From: HKCCE3408 sp038530555
Lineage (GTDB): Bacteria > Pseudomonadota > Alphaproteobacteria > Rhodobacterales > Rhodobacteraceae
Reading direction: 5' to 3'
Length of the DNA stretch: 64,000 bases
NCBI GenBank assembly: GCA_038530555.1
Contig: JBCBCN010000001.1
Span: 62,001 to 126,000 of the forward strand
How positions within the stretch are numbered: position 1 is the stretch's first letter; each line of letters starts with the position of its first letter. The notes below the pieces were generated by a model, which was not told the DNA's origin, did not search any database, and saw only the letters and a list, made by a program, of their open reading frames with translations. Positions 34,621 through 43,660 of this stretch are shown here, piece by piece. The position numbers were made by a program, and so were the translations under genes.

Positions 34621-34636
34621 TGCGCCTCGGGGCGCA
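34621..34636 (+). other. Intercistronic hairpin between the YIP1-type genes
   Basis: TGCGCC, loop TCGG, GGCGCA is a perfect 6-bp stem with a stable UNCG-type tetraloop, followed by TTTG. It may be a weak terminator or processing site inside the suf operon. Confidence 0.4.
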
Positions 34637-34682
34637 TTTGTGAGACTATGACATGCACGTTCCCGGCCCTGCGAGGCCGCCC

Positions 34683-35297
34683 ATGACTGCCATTACCGAT
34701 TTGGGCGATTTGATGCGCCTGGCCCGGATGAGCATTTCCGAGCCGCGCGAAGCGGCCGCTATCCTGCTGCGCGACCCCCTCCCGCGGGAGGCGCTGTGGA
34801 TGATGTTCTGCCTTGTGGTCGTCGCCGCGATGCTGTTCGCGCAACTGAACGCAATTTTCCTCGAGGCGGCGGGTGTGCCGCAACTTGGCGCCGATGCGCC
34901 TGAGCCTCCCATGATGATAAGCCCGCTATCCCAAGGCATCATCCAGGGCTTTGTTTTGGGCGGCGTTGCGATGGCTGTGCACCGGATCGGGCGGCTTTTC
35001 GGCGGGGATGGCGGCTTTGACGGCGCGCTGATGCTGGTGACGTTCCACCAATTTGTCTTCATCCTGGTCCAGGCCGTCACGGTCGTGGTCTCGATGGTCT
35101 TTCCGCCCTTCGCCTTCATCGTGCTCTTGGCGGCGACGGGTCTGTTTTTCTGGATGCTCGTGAACTTCATCGCTGAGCTGCACGGCTTCGCCTCGCTTCT
35201 GGCGGTCTTTGGTGTCGTCATCGTGGCGGCCGCGATCCTCTATTTTATCCTTTTGCAAGTCATCCTGTCGCTCGGCCTGGCCGGTCCAATCGGTTGA
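34683..35297 (+). CDS. YIP1 family membrane protein, second copy
   Basis: A 204-residue protein from MTAITDLGDLMRLARMSISEPREAA. Membrane segments are at ALWMMFCLVVVAAMLFAQL, SPLSQGIIQGFVLGGVAMAV, FVFILVQAVTVVVSMVF, FAFIVLLAATGLFFWMLV and VVIVAAAILYFILLQVIL. The pattern of an N-terminal amphipathic helix and a C-terminal five-helix domain is that of YIP1-type proteins. GCGAGG lies upstream of this ATG; an ATG ten codons earlier is less likely. It is followed after 27 bases by sufS. Function is unknown. Confidence 0.72.
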   Translation: MTAITDLGDLMRLARMSISEPREAAAILLRDPLPREALWMMFCLVVVAAMLFAQLNAIFLEAAGVPQLGADAPEPPMMISPLSQGIIQGFVLGGVAMAVHRIGRLFGGDGGFDGALMLVTFHQFVFILVQAVTVVVSMVFPPFAFIVLLAATGLFFWMLVNFIAELHGFASLLAVFGVVIVAAAILYFILLQVILSLGLAGPIG

Positions 35298-35324
35298 GCC
35301 ACGCGCCCTAGGGGGAGATCCGTC

Positions 35325-36548
35325 ATGGCCTTAGACGTGGAAAAAATTCGCGCTGATTTCCCGATCCTCTCCCGCGAGGTGAATGGCAAGCCTCTGGTCT
35401 ATCTCGACACCGGCGCTTCAGCCCAAAAGCCCCAGGCAGTGATCGACGCGGTGGCCCATGCCTATTCCCACGAATACGCCAATGTGCATCGCGGGTTGCA
35501 TTACCTATCGGGCGTGGCGACGGACAGATACGAGGCCGTACGCGGCAAGGTCGCGCGCTTTCTCGGCGCGGCCTCCGAAGACGAGATCGTCTTTTGCGCC
35601 AACGCGACCGAGGGCATCAATCTTGTCGCCTATGGCTGGGCGATGCCGCGCTTCGAGGCAGGCGATGAGATCGTGCTGTCGATTATGGAGCATCACGCCA
35701 ATATCGTGCCCTGGCACTTTCTGCGCGAGCGGATGGGCGTGGTGCTGAAATGGGTCGATGTGGACGCCCAGGGCAATCTCGACCCCCAAGCCGTGCTCGA
35801 CGCGATCGGTCCACGGACCAAGCTGGTGGCGATCACGCATCTGTCCAACGTCCTAGGTACCCGCGTTGATGTGAAAGCGATCACGCAGGGCGCCCATGAG
35901 CGCGGCGCGGCGGTGCTGGTCGATGGCTGTCAGGGCGCGGCGCATATGCCGGTCGATGTGGCGGATATCGGCTGTGATTTCTATGCTGTCACGGGCCACA
36001 AGCTCTATGGGCCGTCGGGCTCGGGCGCGATCTATATCAAGGCCGAGCGTCAGGCCGAGATGCGCCCCTTCATGGGGGGCGGCGACATGATCCGCGAGGT
36101 TCACCGCGACGCCATCACCTATAACAGCGCGCCGATGAAGTTTGAGGCCGGCACGCCCGGCATCGTGCAGCAGATCGGCCTGGGTGTGGCGCTCGATTAT
36201 CTGACAGAAGTGGGGATGGAGAACGTCGCGGCCCATGAAGACGATCTGCGCGACTATGCCGCCGACCGCTTGAGCGGGCTGAACTGGCTAACGCTTCACG
36301 GCACGGCACCGGACAAAGCCGCAACCTTTTCGTTCTCGATGAACGGCGCGGCCCATGCCCATGACATCTCGACCATACTCGACAAAAAGGGGATCGCGGT
36401 GCGCGCGGGGCATCATTGCGCGCAGCCGCTGATGGAGCATCTGGGCGTCTCGGCCACAGCGCGGGCGAGTTTTGGGATGTACAACACCCGCGCCGAGATC
36501 GACGCCCTGGTCGAGGGGCTCGAACTTTGTCATGAGCTTCTGGCGTGA
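35325..36548 (+). CDS. sufS: Cysteine desulfurase SufS
   Basis: SufS-type (group II) desulfurase, 407 residues. It has the N-terminal DFPILSREVNGKPLVYLDTGASAQKPQAV, the PLP-binding Lys226 in VTGHKLYGPSGSGA, and the catalytic Cys365 in VRAGHHCAQPLMEHLG. It supplies persulfide sulfur to SufB, normally through SufE or SufU. No sufE, sufU, sufA or sufT gene is in the window. GGGGGAGA lies before the ATG. The tRNA-Arg gene follows 54 bases after the stop. Confidence 0.95.
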   Translation: MALDVEKIRADFPILSREVNGKPLVYLDTGASAQKPQAVIDAVAHAYSHEYANVHRGLHYLSGVATDRYEAVRGKVARFLGAASEDEIVFCANATEGINLVAYGWAMPRFEAGDEIVLSIMEHHANIVPWHFLRERMGVVLKWVDVDAQGNLDPQAVLDAIGPRTKLVAITHLSNVLGTRVDVKAITQGAHERGAAVLVDGCQGAAHMPVDVADIGCDFYAVTGHKLYGPSGSGAIYIKAERQAEMRPFMGGGDMIREVHRDAITYNSAPMKFEAGTPGIVQQIGLGVALDYLTEVGMENVAAHEDDLRDYAADRLSGLNWLTLHGTAPDKAATFSFSMNGAAHAHDISTILDKKGIAVRAGHHCAQPLMEHLGVSATARASFGMYNTRAEIDALVEGLELCHELLA

Positions 36549-36602
36549 GGCCGTGACGCGACCCGTTGCGCCCGCTTGGGGCACGGCCTATACCCGCATA
36601 AG

Positions 36603-36679
<77 letters not shown>

Positions 36680-36719
36680 ATACCAACCTTAGATCCACGC
36701 CAGAGCCGATCAAGCGGGC

Positions 36720-38336
36720 CTATTCAGCCGCGCCCAGCTTCTCCTCCGGCGCGCGGCGTTCGACCCGCATCCAGGCGTCGATCTCGTCGATTTGCGCAGC
36801 CGTAAGGCGCAGGCCCTGTTTGGAGCGGCGCCAGACCACATCCTCAGCCGTCCGCGCATATTCGCGCGTCATCAGCCAGCGCAGCTCTCGCTCCGTCAGG
36901 TCTGCACCGAAGTTGCGGCCAAGCTCTTCGGTCGTCTCGGCTCCCGAAAGAACATCCGCCGCCTCGGTGCCATAAGCGCGCACCAGCCGTCCCGCCCAGG
37001 CGGGGCTCAGGAACGGATAGCTTTCCACCAGGCCCGCGATCAGGGCCTCGACGCCGTCAACCGCGAAATCGCCGCCGGGCAGAGCGACACCGGCGGTCCA
37101 AGCCTCATCGACGCCCTGAAAAAATGGCACGATTTTCTCAAGCGCATGCTCTGCCAGCTTGCGGTAGGTGGTGATCTTGCCGCCGAAGACATGCAGCACC
37201 GGCGCGCCCAGGCTTTCATCGACCTTGAGCACATAATCCCGCGTGGCCGCACTGGCCGAGCTTGCCCCGTCATCATAGAGCGGCCGGACGCCGGAATAGG
37301 TCCAAACGATGTCGTCGGCGCTGATTTTCTCGGCGAAATAGCCGTTGGCGAAATTGATCAGGTAGTCGCGTTCCGCCTCCGAGATCTTGGCCGGGATATC
37401 GGCGCTTTCATGTTCGGCATCGGTGGTGCCGATCAGGGTGAAATCGCGTTCATAGGGGATCGCGAAGATGATCCGCCCGTCGGTGCCTTGGAAGAAATAG
37501 CATTTATCGTGCTCATAAAGCTTGCGCGTGACGATATGGCTGCCGCGCACCAGCCGCACGCCTTCGGGCCGGTTCGAGCGCAGTGTGCCGCGCAGGATAT
37601 CCTCGACCCATGGCCCCCCGGCATTGACCAGCATCCGCGCCATCACCGCGCGTTCCGCCCCGGTTTCTCGGTCCTGCACCGTCACGTGCCAAACACCGTC
37701 GCGCTGCTCGGCACCTATGACGCGCGTGCCCGTCGCGATCGTGGCACCTCTGGCTTCGGCGTCGCGGGCATTCAGGACGACCAGGCGGCTGTCCTCGACC
37801 CAGCAATCGGAATACTCATAGGCCTTGAGGAATTTGTCCTGAAGCGGCGCACCTTCCGCGGTGCCCTGAAGGCTAAGCGTGCGGGTCGCGGGCAGGAGCT
37901 TTCGCCCGCCCAGATTGTCATAGAGAAAAAGCCCCAGCCGGATCAGCCAGGCCGGGCGCCGCCCGCGCATCCAGGGCATGACCAGGGACAAAAGCCGCGA
38001 GGTGGGCGTCGTGCTCTCAAAGCGCATATCGGCGTGGTAGGGCAGCACGAAGCGCATCGGCCAAGAGATATGCGGCATCGCTTGTAGCAGCCTCTCCCGC
38101 TCGATCAGGCTTTCGCGGACGAGACGAAATTCGAAATATTCCAAATAACGCAGCCCGCCGTGGAAAAGCTTCGTAGAGGCTGATGAGGTCGCCTGGGCCA
38201 GGTCGCCCTGTTCGCAAAGCATCACGTTCAGACCGCGCCCCGCCGCATCCCGCGCGATCCCGCATCCATTTATGCCCCCGCCGATGATCAAAAGATCATG
38301 CGGCTCCGCAATGTCATTGGGAGCGTCCTGCGTCAT
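36720..38336 (-). CDS. glpD: Glycerol-3-phosphate dehydrogenase
   Basis: Aerobic, FAD-dependent glycerol-3-phosphate dehydrogenase, 538 residues, oxidising glycerol 3-phosphate to dihydroxyacetone phosphate and feeding electrons to quinone. The FAD loop LLIIGGGINGCGIARDAAGRG lies near the N-terminus, followed by SSASTKLFHGGLRYLEYFEFRLV, and the conserved GGKITTYRKLAEHALE of the domain junction. A C-terminal helical domain is present. ATG at 38336 (MTQDAPND) is taken over one four codons upstream. No glpK or glpF is adjacent; it is divergent from the CoA-transferase. Confidence 0.95.
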   Translation of the reverse strand: MTQDAPNDIAEPHDLLIIGGGINGCGIARDAAGRGLNVMLCEQGDLAQATSSASTKLFHGGLRYLEYFEFRLVRESLIERERLLQAMPHISWPMRFVLPYHADMRFESTTPTSRLLSLVMPWMRGRRPAWLIRLGLFLYDNLGGRKLLPATRTLSLQGTAEGAPLQDKFLKAYEYSDCWVEDSRLVVLNARDAEARGATIATGTRVIGAEQRDGVWHVTVQDRETGAERAVMARMLVNAGGPWVEDILRGTLRSNRPEGVRLVRGSHIVTRKLYEHDKCYFFQGTDGRIIFAIPYERDFTLIGTTDAEHESADIPAKISEAERDYLINFANGYFAEKISADDIVWTYSGVRPLYDDGASSASAATRDYVLKVDESLGAPVLHVFGGKITTYRKLAEHALEKIVPFFQGVDEAWTAGVALPGGDFAVDGVEALIAGLVESYPFLSPAWAGRLVRAYGTEAADVLSGAETTEELGRNFGADLTERELRWLMTREYARTAEDVVWRRSKQGLRLTAAQIDEIDAWMRVERRAPEEKLGAAE

Positions 38337-38506
38337 GTGCCGTTCCATAAAATCCTCGATCGCGGTCGTCGCCGAATGCGTGATGGCAGCTCAGCCCGGG
38401 TATGCCCGCTAAAGTATCCCATTCGCGCGCGAAATCCAAATCCGGGCCAACCGGGCGATGTGCTTTTCGCTTGGCGGCGCTTGGCGCTGCGGCCATGGTG
38501 GCGGCG

Positions 38507-39727
38507 ATGAAGAGCCAGCCACGTAAAGAACCAGCCCCACTGCCACTCAAAGGCCTGCTTGTCCTCGATCTGACCAATGTCCTGGCCGGGCCGTTTTGCT
38601 GTCATCAACTTAGCCATCTGGGCGCTGAGGTGATCAAGGTCGAGACCGTCGGGCGCGGGGATCTGGCCCGCAATCTGGGCGCCGATCCCGCGCTGAACGC
38701 GGCCGGGATGGGGGTGAGTTTTCTGGCGCAAAACGCGGGCAAACGCTCGATCACGCTCAACCTCAAGGACCCGCGCGGGGCCGAGATCCTGCGCGATCTA
38801 GTGCGTCGCGCCGATGTCTTGGTTGAGAATTTTCGCCCCGGGGTGATGGCGCGGCTGGGGCTCGACTACCCGGCTCTGCGCGAGGTCAATCCTCGCTTGA
38901 TCTACTGCGCGATCTCGGGCTTTGGGCAGACCGGGCCTTGGGCGCATTTGCCGGCCTATGACCAGATCATCCAAGGCATGGCGGGCGTCATGGCAGTGAC
39001 GGGGGACGAGGACAGCGCGCCCCTGCGCGTGGGCTATCCCGTCTGTGACACGATCGGCGGCCTGACCGCGGCAATGGCGATTTCGGCGGCCTTGAATGCG
39101 CCCGAGCGGGGCAGTTTCATCGATGTCTCGATGCTTGAGGCGACGCTGGCCACGCTGGGTTGGGTCGTCTCGAATTACCTGATCAGCGGGGTCACACCGC
39201 AGGCCATGGGCAACGACAATCCCGCCGCCGCGCCCTCGGGGTTGTTCCAGGCCCAGGATGGCGCGCTCAACATCGCGGCCAACAAGGATGAGCAATGGCG
39301 CGCCCTGGTGATGCACCTGGGGCTGCCTGAGCTGTTGGACGATCCGCGTTTTGTCAGTCGCGACACGCGCAAAACCCACCGGGTGGCGCTGCGCGAATGT
39401 CTGGAAAAGGCGCTCAAAACCCGGCCCGCGCAGGACTGGGTGGCGGAGCTGAATGCGCTTGGCATCCCGGCGGGCCCGGTTCTCGAGGTCGGCGATATCC
39501 TGGCCGATCCGCATATCCAGGCCCGTGCGCTTACCACGCGCTATGAGGATACGGCTGGCGTGGATCGCCCCGTCGAGGTTGTGCGTACCGGCTTTTGTCT
39601 CGATGGCGTGCGGCCCAGCGTCCCCGGTGCGCCCGCAGCACTCGGCGCCCATAGCGATGAGATCCTGGCTGAGCTAGGCTATGACGCAGAGGCCCGGGCC
39701 GAACTTCGCGATAGCGGGGTGGTGTGA
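38507..39727 (+). CDS. CoA-transferase family III (CaiB/BaiF type)
   Basis: A 406-residue class III CoA-transferase. Family marks are GLLVLDLTNVLAGPFCCHQLSHLGAEVIKVE, NAGKRSITLNLKDPRGAEILRDLVRRADVLVENFRPGVM, and ISGFGQTGPWAHLPAYDQIIQGMAG with the typical catalytic-Asp region. It moves CoA between carboxylic acids. Starts further upstream (38402 or 38495) give Lys/Arg- and Ala-rich extensions unlike the family, so 38507 is used. It overlaps the next gene by one base (TGATG), making a two-gene unit. Confidence 0.88.
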   Translation: MKSQPRKEPAPLPLKGLLVLDLTNVLAGPFCCHQLSHLGAEVIKVETVGRGDLARNLGADPALNAAGMGVSFLAQNAGKRSITLNLKDPRGAEILRDLVRRADVLVENFRPGVMARLGLDYPALREVNPRLIYCAISGFGQTGPWAHLPAYDQIIQGMAGVMAVTGDEDSAPLRVGYPVCDTIGGLTAAMAISAALNAPERGSFIDVSMLEATLATLGWVVSNYLISGVTPQAMGNDNPAAAPSGLFQAQDGALNIAANKDEQWRALVMHLGLPELLDDPRFVSRDTRKTHRVALRECLEKALKTRPAQDWVAELNALGIPAGPVLEVGDILADPHIQARALTTRYEDTAGVDRPVEVVRTGFCLDGVRPSVPGAPAALGAHSDEILAELGYDAEARAELRDSGVV

Positions 39728-40497
39728 TGGCAGGCAAGACGCCGGAAGAGGCTTGGTGGCACACGGCGATCATTGACATGGCGCCGGGGCGAATTGCGCT
39801 CAGGGGCGCGCCGATCCAGGACCTGATCGGCCAGATGGGCTTTGCCGAGATGATCTGGTTTCTCGCGCGGGGAGAACGGCTGGAGCCCGCCCGCCTGCGC
39901 CTGCTCGAGGCCGCCTTGGTCGCGGCGGTCGATCACGGCCCGCAAGCGCCGTCGATTGCCGCGGCGCGCATGGCGATGACCTGCGGTGTGGCGATCAACA
40001 ACGCGATGGCGACGGGGCTCAATATGCTGGGCGATGTCCATGGCGGCGCAGGGGCGCAGGCAGTGGAGCTTTTCGAGATGTGCGAAAACAATGGCTTAGA
40101 GGCCGGTCTTCAAGTCTGGCGGACGCAGCACGGGCCGTACCTACCGGGGTTTGGCCACCGTTTTCACAAAGACGGTGACCCCAGGGCGCCCGCGCTTCTG
40201 GGCCTGGTCGATGAGGCCGTCGTCGCAGGGGCGGTCAGCGGTTGGGCCGCCGCGCAGGCCCGCGCCATTGGCGCCCGGCTGCACAAAGAAAAGGGTCGCC
40301 TGCTGCCGCTCAATATCGACGGTGCGACGGCTGTCATCTTCGCCGAGCTCGGCGCGCCGCCGCAGCTTGCCCGAGGGCTCTTTTGCCTATCGCGCTCGGT
40401 CGGCCTGATGGCCCATGCCCAGGAGCAATCCGAACAGGGCGGACGCAATAAAGGCCCGACGCGGCCCGACGAGGGCTGGCGCTATGACGGGCCCTGA
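39727..40497 (+). CDS. Citrate synthase-family protein, citryl-CoA lyase-like
   Basis: A 256-residue protein containing only the citrate-synthase catalytic core, against about 430 residues for housekeeping enzymes. The three active-site positions are kept: His in GDVHGGAGAQ, His in PGFGHRFHKDGDPR, and Asp in NIDGATAVIFAELG. Short members of this family are called citryl-CoA lyase or similar C-C lyases acting on CoA thioesters. The upstream CoA-transferase could make the thioester, so the two genes may activate and cleave a carboxylic acid. The acid is not known. Confidence 0.8.
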   Translation: MAGKTPEEAWWHTAIIDMAPGRIALRGAPIQDLIGQMGFAEMIWFLARGERLEPARLRLLEAALVAAVDHGPQAPSIAAARMAMTCGVAINNAMATGLNMLGDVHGGAGAQAVELFEMCENNGLEAGLQVWRTQHGPYLPGFGHRFHKDGDPRAPALLGLVDEAVVAGAVSGWAAAQARAIGARLHKEKGRLLPLNIDGATAVIFAELGAPPQLARGLFCLSRSVGLMAHAQEQSEQGGRNKGPTRPDEGWRYDGP

Positions 40498-40503
40498 ACT
40501 CCC

Positions 40504-42162
40504 TTAGCGCTGCGAATTTTGCCAGTCGGGGTGGATCCAGGGCTCCGCATTGGAGGGCGCAAGCGGCGCCCGCCCCAAGATATGATCCGAGGCCTTTTCG
40601 CCGACCAAGATCGACGGCGCGTTGAGATTGCCGTTGGTGATGCGCGGAAAGATCGAGCTATCGGCGACACGCAGGCCATCCACGCCGATCACCCGAGTTT
40701 CCGGATCGACCACGGCCATCGGATCGTCCGCGCGTCCCATCCGGCAGGTGCCGCAGGGGTGATAGGCGCTCTCAGCGTGCTCGCGGATCACCGCGTCGAG
40801 CGCCGCGTCGCTTTGGGCGTCTTCGCCGGGCTGAAGCTCCTTGCCGCGATAGGGGGCGAAGGCCTCTTGCGCGAAAATCTCCCGCGTGAGCCGGATCGCC
40901 GTGCGGAAATCGCGCCAGTCTTCCTCCAGGCTCATATAATTGAAGAAGATCCGCGGCGCCTCGGTCGGATCGGCACTGTTCAGGCGCACCCAGCCGCGCG
41001 AGGCCGAACGCATCGGCCCGACATGGGCTTGAAAGCCGTGGCCCTCGGGCGCGATCTTCCCGTCATAGCGCACCGCGATCGGCAGGAAGTGGAACTGAAT
41101 ATCGGGGTAATCCACGCCCGCGCGTGAGCGGATGAAGCCTGCGCTTTCGAACTGGTTTGAGGCGCCGGGCCCCGTGCGTGTGAACAGCCAGCGCGCGCCG
41201 ACATAGGCCTTGCCCAGAAGGCTCCAGTATTTTGCCAGGCTGACGGGCTGGGTCGCGGCCTGTTGGATGTAGAGCTCTAGGTGGTCTTGCAGGTTCTCGC
41301 CCACGCCCGGGCGGTCGGCCGCGACCTCGATCCCATGGGCCTTGAGCTCCTCTGCGGGGCCGATCCCGGACAGTTTCAAAAGCTGGGGTGAGTTGATGGC
41401 CGAGGCCGCCAGGATCACCTCTTTGTTTGCGCGCGCGATCTCACGCCGTCCCTCATAGGTGATCTCAAGCCCCACTGCGCGCCGGCCTTCAAAGACCACG
41501 CGCCGGGCATGGGCCCGGATCAGATCGCAATTGGTGCGCTTGAGTGCAGGGCGCAGATAGGCCTTGGCCGCCGACCAGCGCGCGCCTTGGTGGATCGTCG
41601 CGTCGAAGGGGCCGAAGCCCTCCTGCTGCTGACCGTTATAGTCGCCCGTCACCGGATAGCCCGCCTGCCGACCGGCCTCGACAAAGGCGCGGGTGAGGGG
41701 GTTTTCGCGCGGACCCCGGCTCACATGGAGCGGACCGTTCGTGCCGCGCCAGGACGGATCGCCGCCATGCCCGCCACTGTCCCAGTTCTCCAGGCGCTGA
41801 AAATAGGGCAGCACATCGGCGAAGGCCCAACCATCGGCGCCCGTTTCGGCCCAGTGATCATAGTCGCGGGCATGGCCGCGCACATAGATCATCCCGTTGA
41901 TCGAGCTCGATCCACCAATGACCTTGCCGCGCGGCACGGCCATGCGGCGCCCGCCCATATGCGGCTCGGGCTCGGTGGAATACCCCCAATCGTAACGCTT
42001 CATATTCATTGGAAAGCTGAGCGCGCCGGGCATCTGGATGAAGGGCCCCGCGTCTGAGCCGCCGAATTCCACCACCAACACCGAAGCACCCGCCTCACTT
42101 AGGCGATAGGCCAGGGCGCAGCCCGCCGATCCGGCGCCGACGATGATGTAGTCCGCCTGCAT
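40504..42162 (-). CDS. betA: Choline dehydrogenase
   Basis: A 552-residue GMC oxidoreductase. The FAD dinucleotide fold is YIIVGAGSAGCALAYRLSEAGASVLVVE, followed by VIGGSSSINGMIYVRGHARDYD. The C-terminal YHPCGTCRMG and VDGLRVADSSIFPRITNGNLNAPS carry the catalytic His region. It oxidises choline to betaine aldehyde at the membrane. It is last in betC-betB-betA, eight bases after betB. The neighbours make choline the clear substrate among GMC enzymes. Confidence 0.95.
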   Translation of the reverse strand: MQADYIIVGAGSAGCALAYRLSEAGASVLVVEFGGSDAGPFIQMPGALSFPMNMKRYDWGYSTEPEPHMGGRRMAVPRGKVIGGSSSINGMIYVRGHARDYDHWAETGADGWAFADVLPYFQRLENWDSGGHGGDPSWRGTNGPLHVSRGPRENPLTRAFVEAGRQAGYPVTGDYNGQQQEGFGPFDATIHQGARWSAAKAYLRPALKRTNCDLIRAHARRVVFEGRRAVGLEITYEGRREIARANKEVILAASAINSPQLLKLSGIGPAEELKAHGIEVAADRPGVGENLQDHLELYIQQAATQPVSLAKYWSLLGKAYVGARWLFTRTGPGASNQFESAGFIRSRAGVDYPDIQFHFLPIAVRYDGKIAPEGHGFQAHVGPMRSASRGWVRLNSADPTEAPRIFFNYMSLEEDWRDFRTAIRLTREIFAQEAFAPYRGKELQPGEDAQSDAALDAVIREHAESAYHPCGTCRMGRADDPMAVVDPETRVIGVDGLRVADSSIFPRITNGNLNAPSILVGEKASDHILGRAPLAPSNAEPWIHPDWQNSQR

Positions 42163-42170
42163 CGCCTGGC

Positions 42171-43631
42171 TCAGAAAGGCGCTTCTGCCGGGGCGAGCCC
42201 GACATAGACGGATTTGAGCTGACTGTAATGCGCGATGGCGGCCTTGGAGTTTTCACGCCCCACACCCGACAGCTTCGTGCCGCCGAACGGCGCTTCGACC
42301 GGCGCGTCATTGTAGCGGTTGATATAGCAGGTTCCTGCCTCGAAGCCCGCCACCATGCGGTGGGCGCGCGCCAGATCGCGCGTGACCACCCCGGCGGCGA
42401 GACCGAAGGGCGTGTCATTGGCACGAGCCAGCGCCTCGGCCTCGGTCTCGAACTCCAGCACGCTGAGGACGGGGCCGAAGATCTCCTCGCGCGCGATGGC
42501 CATGTCGTCCGTCACCCCGTCGAACAAAGCGGGCGTGATGTAGTAGCCCGGGCCCTCGGGCCGCATTCCGCCGGTGACCAGACGCGCGCCCTCGGCGACG
42601 CCTTTGGCGATATAGCTCTCGACAATCTTGAGCTGCGCCTCGGACACCATGGGTCCAATAGTGGTGGCCTCATCCATGGGATCGCCCAGCACCGCCTGAC
42701 CCATGCGTTCGGCCAACCGCGCGACAAAGTCGGCGCGGATGCCCTTTTGCACCAGCACCCGTGTGCCGTTCGAGCAGACCTGACCGGTCGAGTAGAAATT
42801 GCCTAGGATCGCGCAGGACACCGCCGTCTCGAGATCCGCGTCATCGAAGATTACCAGGGGCGATTTGCCGCCAAGCTCCATCGTGGCGTGTTTCATGCCC
42901 TCGGCCGCCATCGCATAGACCCGCCGTCCCGTCGGCACAGAGCCGGTCAGCGAAACCTTGGCCACGCGGTCGTCCTGGATCAGGGCTGCGCCAACGGGCC
43001 CGGTGCCTTGGACCACGTTAAAGACGCCCGGCGGTGCGCCCGCCTCGGTCAGGATCGCGGCGACTTGCAGGGCCGATAGCGGCGTCGTCTCGGAGGGTTT
43101 AAAGACCATCGTGTTGCCGCAAGCGAGCGCGGGCGCGGCCTTCCAGGCGGCGATCTGCGTGGGGTAGTTCCAAGCTCCTATGCCAACGCAGACGCCAAGG
43201 GGCTCACGCCTTGTGTAGACGAAATCCCCGCCGCCCAGCTGGATATGCTCGCCCGTCAGACTGCCCGCGAGGCCGCCGAAATATTCCAGCGCATCGGCGG
43301 CCGAGGTGGCATCGGCCACCAGCGTCTCACTCAAAGGCTTGCCGGTGTCGTGGGTTTCGAGAACCGACAGCTCTCGGTTGCGGTCTCGCATTATATCCGC
43401 GGCGCGCAGGAGGACGCGGCCGCGTTCGGTCCCCGTCATGGCAGCCCAATCCGCCTGAGCCGCCTTGGCCGCGCTCAAAGCCGCCTCTACCACGCCCGGC
43501 GTTGCTTCATGCAGCCGCGCGATCACCGCGCCCGTCGCTGGATAGACCACCTCGAGCGGGGCGCCTTCTGTGTCCTCCAGGAATGCGCCGTTCACAAAGT
43601 GGCTGGCTGTGGGCTGGGGATCAATTGTCAT
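42171..43631 (-). CDS. betB: Betaine-aldehyde dehydrogenase
   Basis: A 486-residue NAD(P)-dependent aldehyde dehydrogenase. The Rossmann loop GSVPTGRRVYA, the general-base Glu in MELGGKSPLVIF, the nucleophile Cys in STGQVCSNGTRV, and EEIFGPVLSVLEF are all present. It oxidises betaine aldehyde to glycine betaine. Its C-terminal CYINRYNDAPVEAPFGGTKLSGVGRENS is typical of BetB. It sits between betC (29-base gap) and betA, giving a complete route from choline to glycine betaine. Confidence 0.95.
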   Translation of the reverse strand: MTIDPQPTASHFVNGAFLEDTEGAPLEVVYPATGAVIARLHEATPGVVEAALSAAKAAQADWAAMTGTERGRVLLRAADIMRDRNRELSVLETHDTGKPLSETLVADATSAADALEYFGGLAGSLTGEHIQLGGGDFVYTRREPLGVCVGIGAWNYPTQIAAWKAAPALACGNTMVFKPSETTPLSALQVAAILTEAGAPPGVFNVVQGTGPVGAALIQDDRVAKVSLTGSVPTGRRVYAMAAEGMKHATMELGGKSPLVIFDDADLETAVSCAILGNFYSTGQVCSNGTRVLVQKGIRADFVARLAERMGQAVLGDPMDEATTIGPMVSEAQLKIVESYIAKGVAEGARLVTGGMRPEGPGYYITPALFDGVTDDMAIAREEIFGPVLSVLEFETEAEALARANDTPFGLAAGVVTRDLARAHRMVAGFEAGTCYINRYNDAPVEAPFGGTKLSGVGRENSKAAIAHYSQLKSVYVGLAPAEAPF

Positions 43632-43660
43632 TGTCTTTTCCGATGCTTGCGGCGCGATCT

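Noticed and set aside
36792..38087. 431-codon open frame antisense to glpD
   Set aside because: Same reason: glpD is intact with all motifs, and the antisense product resembles nothing.
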